A stretch of 34,900 nt of DNA from Reticulitermes lucifugus (Eukaryota > Arthropoda > Insecta > Blattodea > Rhinotermitidae), in the NCBI GenBank assembly GCA_026260175.1, contig JAKCWW010005805.1, positions 1-34,900 of the forward strand, written 5' to 3'. Shown here piece after piece: positions 32,101 through 34,900 of this stretch. Positions within the stretch are counted from its first letter, which is position 1; every line of letters begins with the position of its first letter. The translations under genes were made by a program, and so were the position numbers. The notes beneath the pieces were generated by a model. It saw only the letters and a list, made by a program, of their open reading frames with translations. It made no database searches and had not been told where the DNA came from.

Positions 32101-34571
32101 CATAAAAAGACTTGACTTTTTCAATTATCATAGGCCTAGTCATGGGTTTTCCTCTGGAAAGCATGGCTGTAAACTACTTATACAACATCTAGTCCAATGC
32201 GCTAATTTAGGCTCTTTCAATGTCTGTCGCTTGAAAAAGACCATCACACTTTCACTTGATGCCATAAGGGATCGTAATTGGTCCTTCCATTTCTTTATAT
32301 CACAGACAGTTGATGATCCAATGTTATATAAAGCCATAACCTCTCTTCAGCTTTCGCCACTTTCAATCCTCCTAACTGTTTCAAGTTTCTGAGGAATCAA
32401 AGTTACGTGTTTCCTCTTGCCAGCAGTACCTTGTTTACTAATCTTTGACCTTTTGAAGCCATTATAATAGCTTGATAGGCTCAATAAGGTCCAGATAACC
32501 TAAGACAGAGTCATGAAAGTGGTATTTGCACCAGAAGTTATGGACAGCACAACTTCTGGTCTTGGGACCACTTTCCTCAAGTACTGAACTATCAGGAGGC
32601 CAGATTAAAGAAATTTTGGTGTACATGGTTTACCCTACGATAGTTATTCTGGGTTGATGCTTTGTGTCGTGTCACGTGCACAATTACACCCACTGACCAT
32701 TTCCATAGTTTACACAAGTATAATTACACGTAGGGGGACACATACAAGGGCTGGGGGTGGGTGAAAGGGGGTTGCAACTTCTAAATCACATGTATGCAGC
32801 TCATAGGTTTCCTCTAAAATTATGGCTTCAGTTTCGGCTAACAAAGAATGGTGATTAACACACACCACTTGCTTTAACCAATGAGTAAATATTGTAATCT
32901 GTTCCACATTCAGTGTGCATCCTTCGTATCTACATTAAACTTGTTAATATTAACAATCCAGGTACACAGAAAGCAATACAGCACTAAATACTCATGTCCC
33001 CTTCCCAGATATTACATATCTGTTAACTTTTAGACCTGCATTCATGCAAACACACATAAAAAAAACACTTCTAGAAATTCATTTTATATATTTTAGGCAA
33101 CAAGGAAATTTACTGCATTTTTAAGACATGCAGCATAACCTCTGTTTTATTTTCCACAAAATGCACTTTATTTTATGATTTTATCTTTCTCTGTTCAAAT
33201 AATACATTTTTCATAAACCATGCACTAAAATTTACATACCAACCCTGTTGTTTAAAGGTTAAACCACTAATTTGAGACAAAAATTATGACATATACTCTC
33301 AAAAATGTTTCATCAGAATGTGGGAAGGAAAAAATTTACAGTTCATAGAAACAGTAAAACTGCATTATTCAGCGCTGCTAATACCAGAGCCTGTCATTTG
33401 ACACAATGCGGGACTACTTTCATTCATCTCCTGACCTCACAACCTATTTAATTTTAATACATTTTAAAGCTATCCTCCTCAGTCATTGAAGTGGTCATTT
33501 TCTAAAAGGTTTTGCCTTCAACATTTGTTGTGTATTCCTCGTATCTCCCACTCTAGCTATATGCCCAGCCTGTTGTAACCTTATAGATTCCACTGTCCTA
33601 ATATCAGGTGGTCTGTGTAACCAATCAAGTTTCATGTTATATAACACCCACATGTGACCACTAACCTTATCTACCCAACAATAAGATGGTAATTTTTCCC
33701 TAATTCATTATCTGAAGAATGGAAGGTCACCTTATAATTGTGCACAAAGTTAAACAAGTTCTGTACAGGTACTTTCCTGACAACTGAAGAGCATGAAGTG
33801 CAGTCATCTTACATGCAGGGTTCTCTTATATTTGGGTACATATGGTGTTCATCTTTCTCAAGACCAAATATTCTACTCAGCCTTGTGTTTTCAAGAAATT
33901 GTAATTTATGTTCTTTCTTCTCATAAGGCATTAGAAATTTAAAGAGAACACTACTCCATTCTTTGTACTTCCACAATGTGTTGTACACTTTACTGTTACA
34001 TCAAAAAGTGAAAAGACCATCGCAATAAAATGTATCAGCTCATGATTCATACAAATCACACTTCCATTGGCACAATTATAATGATGCACTCACAATTCAG
34101 GTCTTCTGGAATGTGATGTTATATAGTAGATAGAATCGAGGCATCATGTTCTTCTGAAACATTGAGCTCGATCTACAGAACTATGTGCAGTCACATCCCA
34201 GAAGACTGCAATCTTCAGTCACCACCATGAGAACTTCAAATCTCACAGAGGAGTACATAATGAGATACATTACAGCAAGTCTTTAATGAGCCAGTTCACT
34301 TGCTACAACTGCAGTACCATCTTACTTCACAGTAAGCAACATAAAATTACATAAGTTTAATCACATACCTGGCCGACGTACCATTACCACATCTTCAGGG
34401 TTGATAATGCTGCGCTCTATGGGAACCATGTCCACTGGTAGGTTACGTCGGATATCCACTGTAATTTTTTTCAGTTCATTCACATCAAAGCCTGTACCTT
34501 CTGGACCACGGAACACAGGATGATCAGACTGATCCTTTATGTAGGATCCTGGTCCACTTGATTCATGAAAT
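1863..34571 (-). CDS. THRAP3/BCLAF1-like nuclear RNA-processing protein, C-terminal half (7 exons, 5' partial)
   Basis: The coding parts are 34571-34369, 11522-11391, 10236-10047, 8321-8202, 7049-6868, 5878-5652 and 2144-1863, all on the minus strand. Every border is GT/AG and all six junction phases (1,1,2,2,1,0) agree, giving 444 whole codons plus TGA. The product has no membrane segment or signal peptide. It is dominated by R, D, E, S, H, P and G and ends in RG/RGG repeats. From memory, vertebrate THRAP3 and BCLAF1 carry a DLRH-(D/E)-R-rich stretch and, near the C-terminus, 'PKSKKYFLHDDRDD' followed by an RGRGRG segment. The window has DLRHELEQRRR, then PKGRAYFE-HDNRDDEF and MRGRGRG, in the same order. 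Family members are nuclear and act in splicing, mRNA export and decay, and the DNA-damage response. Human members are about 920-955 residues, so roughly half is missing upstream. The exon chain is strong. The family name is a motif match from memory. Confidence 0.75.
2205..2391. repeat. Foldback MITE with about 47-nt inverted arms
   Basis: The left arm at 2205-2252 begins gggctgtgttgcc and ends gaacatgctgcctccatctt followed by cag. The right arm at 2347-2391 begins ctgaagatggaggtagcatg and ends cagcacagccc. The two arms pair over about 45 nt with few mismatches, separated by a 94-nt loop. The element is in the last intron, so the pre-mRNA can form this hairpin in either orientation. It is one of several copies of the same arm sequence in the window. 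Confidence 0.82.
2848..3286. mobile_element. TA-flanked MITE, 439 bp
   Basis: The left end cagacactctctgacttatg and the inverse of the right end, cagacgcttcctgacttatg, match at 17 of 20 bases. TA flanks both sides (2846-2847 and 3287-3288), which points to a Tc1/mariner-superfamily non-autonomous element. The interior has no ORF and is AT-rich. Confidence 0.78.
3330..3484. mobile_element. hAT-like MITE, 155-bp deleted copy
   Basis: It starts caggcgtgcacaaatcc and ends gtgcaccccag, so the ends are inverted relative to each other. The interior (caactgaattttgtatggt; tgtcacccttctggtgccta) is shared with the longer copy at 31036-31308. About 110 bp of that copy is missing here. No clear 8-bp target duplication is visible. 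Confidence 0.68.
3795..4376. repeat. Tandem array, about 3.8 units of 151-153 bp
   Basis: Units begin with gaatttgga at 3795, 3946, 4098 and 4251. Each contains gggaaaataaacc, gaacagcatgtgtcaatat, caaataccactgacagat and agcaaaaaccaagataggtc. The fourth unit has a deletion of about 27 nt near its start (gaaactgaaaccaatgctta) and ends near 4376. Units differ by scattered substitutions and small indels, so the array is not very recent. It lies in the last intron. The minus-strand ORF over it only reflects the repeat. Confidence 0.9.
4500..5126 (-). pseudogene. mariner-family transposase relic
   Basis: Read on the minus strand from about 5126 down, fragments follow mariner transposase order across frameshifts and stops. 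They are QGHIERDLLLDFI, with ANHYYLSLQQLLSRSR after it, then WEVLRHPVYSPG near 4740, then a residue-poor FGPLK-like part, WFRQQPKNSS, and finally YQWDCCLTACGDF near 4530. The family usually has H-P-P-Y-S-P-D, with D as the third catalytic Asp. Here it reads G, so the catalytic triad is broken as well as the frame. A SINE lies immediately beside its upstream edge. Confidence 0.72.
5134..5381 (+). mobile_element. tRNA-derived SINE with a 9-bp target duplication
   Basis: The head has a degenerate A box (gatagcacagtatagtgact) and a B box (gggttcttctcccggggg, like GGTTCGAATCC). The body continues with gcgctgacactaggaattgg and tacagcaatacctctgcgcc, and the tail is ctttatctttaccttaacc-type repeats. 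The duplication atgaattaa occurs at 5125-5133 and 5382-5390. Being flanked by an exact repeat, it is a relatively clean insertion. Confidence 0.85.
5652..5878 (-). CDS. Exon 6 in window of the THRAP3/BCLAF1-like gene
   Basis: The acceptor is ctgttattag|GACCAG and the donor TTTGAA|gtaagg is strong. It encodes GPGEGFGRPIREGKMRGDGGGG, then HPEGPVNRHDDMPDRFRQEP and ends in SWDSNPEHVPKGRAYFE. The last residues resemble the segment just before the C-terminal RG domain of vertebrate THRAP3/BCLAF1, where a W-D-P-x-Y-x-P-K-x-x-x-Y-F pattern is found. It is left in phase 0 straight into HDNRDDEF of the last exon. Confidence 0.86.
6098..6250. repeat. Foldback MITE copy
   Basis: The left arm ttactactgtcttcttagtt, continuing gtgatgctgtgtag, pairs with the right arm ctagatggtgtcacatcccg followed by gaagacagtaat at 6170-6200. 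The outer part to about 6250 (cttcacagccactgctgtaa, tcacaaga) matches the tail of the copy at 34095-34260. It lies in the intron between exons 6868-7049 and 5652-5878. Confidence 0.7.
6868..7049 (-). CDS. Exon 5 in window of the THRAP3/BCLAF1-like gene
   Basis: The acceptor is tgtaacag|GGGATC and the donor CGTG|gtaagt is strong. It encodes GSSDLRMRINEKRTDRHDD, then RDSGHSRMMEHRPEPMGRDRERERSHRGMMQPSPP and GSDRRRG. Alternating R/D/E and R/E runs make an RD/RE-rich low-complexity stretch, as in many spliceosome-associated proteins. It is entered in phase 2 and left in phase 1, and joins G-PGEGFG of the next exon cleanly. Confidence 0.85.
7050..8201 (-). other. Intron without recognised elements
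   Basis: The stretch is AT-rich and non-coding. I see no transposon ends, RNA gene or conserved motif in it. The donor is gtggga and the acceptor tgtaacag. The same holds for 8322-9199 and 9887-10046 of the next intron and 10237-10770 of the one before, apart from the elements listed. Confidence 0.6.
8202..8321 (-). CDS. Exon 4 in window of the THRAP3/BCLAF1-like gene (120 nt, frame-neutral)
   Basis: The acceptor is tatttacag|ACGAGG and the donor GACAG|gtggga, weaker than the others. It encodes RRGEDLRHELEQRRRDD, followed by SRYSTQGDGHRYDRSMDYR. The DLRHELEQRRR part resembles the DLRH-D/E-R-rich stretch I remember from vertebrate THRAP3/BCLAF1 and is one of the two anchors for the family call. 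It is 40 codons long, entered and left in phase 2, so it could be skipped without changing the frame. The weak donor makes that more plausible. Confidence 0.85.
9200..9250 (+). repeat. Half copy of the foldback MITE family
   Basis: It contains taggtgggcacccacatttt and gaaggaacacatgcctccatctt in two blocks matching the arm consensus. No opposite arm is seen nearby. Confidence 0.55.
9500..9886 (+). mobile_element. mariner element, internally deleted, both terminal repeats present (387 bp)
   Basis: The left end ctagggttatccagaaagta and the inverse of the right end, cgagggttatccagaaagta, differ at one base over the first 20 and agree on through aagatac. TA flanks the element at 9498-9499 and 9887-9888. 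Between the ends only the transposase C-terminus remains, at about 9560-9787. The first 5' part and central catalytic region are gone. It lies antisense to the host gene in the intron between exons 10047-10236 and 8202-8321. Confidence 0.9.
9575..9787 (+). pseudogene. mariner transposase C-terminal remnant
   Basis: One frame reads DPSDFHLFLHLKKHLAGQ, then KFHEDEEVKNE. After a one-base frameshift near 9672 it continues EVTTWLHAQAAEFYDIRIQ and KLVPRLNKWLDKGGDYVEK with TAG at 9785-9787. This is the ordinary C-terminal order of mariner transposases. The position where the family has S-P-D-L-A-P reads S-Q-P-N-F-D-P, so the third catalytic Asp is not in its usual context. It cannot be active. Confidence 0.85.
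10047..10236 (-). CDS. Exon 3 in window of the THRAP3/BCLAF1-like gene
   Basis: The acceptor reads ccatattccag-like cctcatattccag|GAAGTT, with a fair pyrimidine tract, and the donor GAACG|gtaaga is near consensus. It encodes GSSRFESPSRHPDAPGRLHD, then YYPSGEREPPRDYPHSSRDYD, and ends in FDRRERSMEDRFER. The composition is disordered and arginine/serine/tyrosine-rich, with mixed charge typical of splicing-associated proteins. It is entered in phase 1 and left in phase 2, so skipping it would shift the frame. It is likely constitutive. Confidence 0.85.
10771..11244. mobile_element. Probable hAT-type non-autonomous element, about 470 bp
   Basis: The left end reads caaggtggtccaactgccag, then tccacaggtcaatatgtggcc. 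The right end reads tgtggcccacaaaccttaaa and closes with gatgttggatgacactaatg. The inverted ends (ggtggtccaact and gtgtcatccaac) and the 'cc-ca-ggcc...tgtggcc' theme are typical of a large group of hAT-like repeats. No clean 8-bp duplication is seen, so the borders are approximate. A C-rich run (caccccactcccccccccac-like) lies at 11070-11092. Confidence 0.5.
11391..11522 (-). CDS. Exon 2 in window of the THRAP3/BCLAF1-like gene (132 nt, frame-neutral)
   Basis: The acceptor reads gttattag|GTGAGG, preceded by only a weak pyrimidine tract, and the donor CCCCAG|gattt-like sequence is in fact CCCCAG|gtattt. It encodes EGSHPIFAREEILQASS, a serine run, then IDEHRRVVAIVDETPPIQAP. It starts and ends in phase 1, so skipping its 44 codons would leave the frame intact and it is a candidate cassette exon. 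No open frame is annotated over it because it is short, but the join on both sides is exact. Confidence 0.82.
12160..12295. repeat. Degenerate foldback MITE fragment
   Basis: The block cctgtcttctggaatgtgcc matches the outer arm and catcctctgaaatgtcagtg-like sequence (atcctctgaaatgtcagtga) at its end matches the inner arm in inverse. The middle is poorly preserved. Confidence 0.45.
14800..15060 (+). pseudogene. Decayed IS630/mariner-superfamily transposase C-terminus
   Basis: The plus strand gives SPDLT near 14868, LWGFMQDVPHMPN just after a frameshift near 14890, VIQQVKERVFNRNWMK near 14970 and HILNGAH near 15040. Many insect transposases of this superfamily end with R-S-P-D-L-T-P-x-D-F-F-L-W-G, then a helix and a final NGAH-type motif. 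Several stops and shifts separate the pieces. The match is by motif only and the outer ends are not found. Confidence 0.45.
17057..17270 (+). mobile_element. tRNA-derived SINE, degenerate copy
   Basis: The head ctggatagctcagtcagtac is a good A-box region. The B-box region (cagctattcccctggaggta) is eroded. It is followed by aaggcatcaagtgatcactt and a body ending near ggggaaactaacttttactg. No target duplication was recognised. The A-box resemblance is too poor downstream for a functional tRNA. Confidence 0.6.
19360..19455 (+). repeat. Long half copy of the foldback MITE family
   Basis: It reads ggtcttctgggatgtaatgc, tgaagagtttggtagatagg, taccaacattttggagaaac and gtgttgcctccatcttgaag in sequence. 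This is the best preserved single arm in the window and a good seed for a family search. Confidence 0.65.
23312..24082 (-). mobile_element. Tigger-like DNA transposon, internally deleted copy A (about 770 bp)
   Basis: The left end agtagtattcctttaatctg and the inverse of the right end, cagtagaattcctttaaacc, are inverted repeats. On the minus strand the transposase N-terminus starts at 23926: MALKGPKMSKQGTVGKRKHV followed by TSLIPQKREMI. After frameshifts come QTLKEPTLAQLDKVLCKW, then FTEMCSEG, GPMLIEKAKSLYCEM and FSEG. These are the two helix-turn-helix regions of the CENP-B-like DNA-binding part. The DDE catalytic region is absent. TA duplications are not clear at this copy. Confidence 0.82.
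24100..25130 (-). pseudogene. Decayed IS630/mariner-superfamily transposase
   Basis: Minus-strand fragments in order are RSILYNDLKFHHYKIQVSQQ near 24860, DKDMCWQFCYQFPEM near 24760, NEQNFQYWAAEEPQELRNVH near 24660, and then QQGSTMAHALRITVAALHSLFP near 24420 in two blocks. These follow the usual order of a class of insect transposases (R-I-L-x-x-D-L-x-F-H-P-Y-K; N-x-Q-N-F-R-Y-W; Q-Q-D-G-A-T-A-H; M-F-P). The QQDG motif, with the second catalytic Asp, reads QQGS, and the frame is broken in several places. The downstream edge abuts Tigger copy A. Confidence 0.72.
25598..25785 (-). other. Orphan ORF with a good splice acceptor (candidate cryptic exon or gene fragment)
   Basis: On the minus strand an acceptor cctgtcttcccgcag precedes AATTG at 25785. 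The frame after it is open to TAG at 25600-25598: LTTDEREYILMIRDAQASCG, then RYESITLSPARGRKTSWEH and a further 25 residues. The stretch is more GC-rich than the sequence around it. The phase (needs one preceding base) fits the phase-1 donor of exon 34369-34571, but I see no strong phase-1 donor to rejoin exon 11391-11522. I do not recognise the protein. It could equally be part of a mobile element. Confidence 0.3.
30717..30795. repeat. Short foldback MITE copy
   Basis: The left block agaggaacatgttgcctcat and the right block gagacagcattttcctgtga are inverse to each other with mismatches. After them comes aatgttggtaactaccaacc, which carries a second small inverted repeat ggta-ctacc. It is shorter than the copies at 2205 and 34095. 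Confidence 0.55.
31036..31308. mobile_element. hAT-like MITE, 273 bp
   Basis: It starts caggggtgcataaatc and ends gtttgtggacccctg, whose inverse is caggggtccacaaac. The flanks ctgataaa (31027-31034) and cagataaa (31309-31316) differ at one base and could be an 8-bp target duplication, one base out of register on the left. The interior is shared with the deleted copy at 3330-3484. No transposase is encoded. Confidence 0.75.
31988..32621 (-). mobile_element. Tigger-like DNA transposon, internally deleted copy B (634 bp)
   Basis: It starts cagtagaattcctttaatct and ends with an eroded inverse (gccagattaaagaaattttg then gtg). TA flanks it at 31986-31987 and 32622-32623. The minus strand encodes the same transposase N-terminus as copy A in broken frames: SKQGTVGKRKHVT-like start, then MALYNIGSSTVCDIKKWKDQ and LRSLMASSESV to QTLKEPKLAH. 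The I-G-x-S-T-V-x-D-I-K-K motif is the first CENP-B-type helix-turn-helix. The second HTH is partly deleted and the catalytic domain is missing. Confidence 0.85.
34095..34260. repeat. Foldback MITE copy with tail
   Basis: The left arm caggtcttctggaatgtgat, then gttatatagtagat, pairs with the right arm gatctacagaactatgtgca followed by gtcacatcccagaagactg. The downstream tail gcaatcttcagtcaccacca to tctcacagaggag matches the tail of the 6098-6250 copy. It sits about 110 nt downstream of the donor of exon 34369-34571 in the transcribed direction. Confidence 0.72.
34369..34571 (-). CDS. Exon 1 in window of the THRAP3/BCLAF1-like gene
   Basis: The acceptor reads ...aaattgtag|ATTTC and the donor CGGCCAG|gtatgtg. 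The first base completes a codon from an exon outside the window. The exon encodes FHESSGPGSYIKDQ, then HPVFRGPEG, then a less charged stretch FDVNELKKITVDIRRN and NPEDVVMVRRP. This is the most ordered-looking and probably best conserved part of the protein in the window. It ends in phase 1. The leftover G joins GT of exon 11522-11391 to make Gly, giving RRP-G-EGSHP across 22.8 kb of intron. Confidence 0.85.
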
Positions 34572-34812
34572 CTACAATTTGTAAGAATTCATAATGGAAG
34601 CACAGTCAAAGAAAGTCAAACCTAGCTACATATCCCTCACATTTATGTGTAAAAATAAGGCAAATTATTCAACAGATCAATGCCTAGAAGTTCAGTGTTT
34701 CATTCCTCTTTAAAGATAAAGGAGAATATCTGGGCCCAGGAGAGATAAAGTAACAAAGAAAATGGAGTAACTACGTAACAGGCAGTGTCATAATTTATAT
34801 GCTTCATTTAAT

Positions 34813-34900
34813 ATTCTTCTTCTTCGGTGGCACTACTGTCCAATGCGGACCTTCGCCTCCTTAATGGCCCTTTCCCAGTCAGCTCTGTTTTTTGACCTTT
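34813..34900 (-). mobile_element. Non-LTR retrotransposon 3' end
   Basis: The minus strand reads NRADWERAIKEAKVRIGQ and TAG at 34835-34833, followed by a GAA-repeat tail. The pattern (R/N)-R-x-x-W-x-x-x-x-x-E-A-K-x-(H/R)-x-G with a stop and a short trinucleotide tail is common at the C-terminus of insect LINE reverse transcriptases. The rest of the element is outside the window. It lies in the intron upstream of the first exon here. Confidence 0.6.

Larger units (their letters stand above)
11523..34368 (-). other. 22.8-kb intron; stretches without recognised content
   Basis: Between the listed repeats I see nothing I can name in 11523-12159, 12296-14799, 15061-17056, 17271-19359, 19456-23311, 25131-25597, 25786-30716, 30796-31035, 31309-31987 and 32622-34094. 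These are AT-rich, with only short scattered ORFs lacking family motifs. Simple-sequence runs occur at 15150-15163 (AAC), about 15067-15080 (AT), 23082-23103 (TTCA) and 27828-27842 (poly-G). The two bordering exons join in phase with no residue missing, so no further constitutive exon is needed here. Confidence 0.7.

Overview
The window looks like nuclear DNA of an insect. It is AT-rich, the coding sequence is split into short exons with canonical GT/AG borders, and the introns are full of decayed transposons: mariner, Tigger/pogo, hAT-like and foldback MITEs, tRNA-derived SINEs and a LINE tail. The gene type and the repeat spectrum fit a large-genome hemimetabolous insect, perhaps a cockroach or termite. 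That lineage guess is inference only.

One host gene is supported. It lies on the minus strand and its 3' half is in the window. Seven exons join in frame with matching phases: 34571-34369, 11522-11391, 10236-10047, 8321-8202, 7049-6868, 5878-5652 and 2144-1863. Together they give 444 residues and a stop. The product is hydrophilic and rich in R, D, E, S and H, and it ends in an RG/RGG tail. Short motifs resemble the C-terminal half of the THRAP3/BCLAF1 family of nuclear RNA-processing proteins: a DLRHELEQRRR stretch, and PKGRAYFE-HDNRDDEF followed by RGRGRG. The 5' half, promoter and start codon lie beyond 34900.

Layout in plus coordinates. 1-418 is the 3' end of a Tigger-like transposon. 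About 690-1862 is the probable 3' UTR and flank. 1863-11522 holds six exons, with introns carrying a foldback MITE, a TA-flanked MITE, a short hAT-like MITE, a 152-bp tandem array, a mariner relic with a SINE beside it, and a deleted mariner with both terminal repeats. 11523-34368 is one intron of about 22.8 kb with no host gene that I can support. It holds two internally deleted Tigger copies, two decayed IS630/mariner-superfamily transposases, a SINE, a hAT-like MITE and several foldback fragments. 34369-34571 is the most upstream exon. The window closes in the 3' end of a non-LTR retrotransposon.

I found no CRISPR array, operon, rRNA or convincing tRNA gene, and no evidence of a new biological system. 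The points most worth following up are the two frame-preserving exons, the foldback element 60 nt from the last 3' splice site, and an orphan ORF with a good splice acceptor at 25600-25785.
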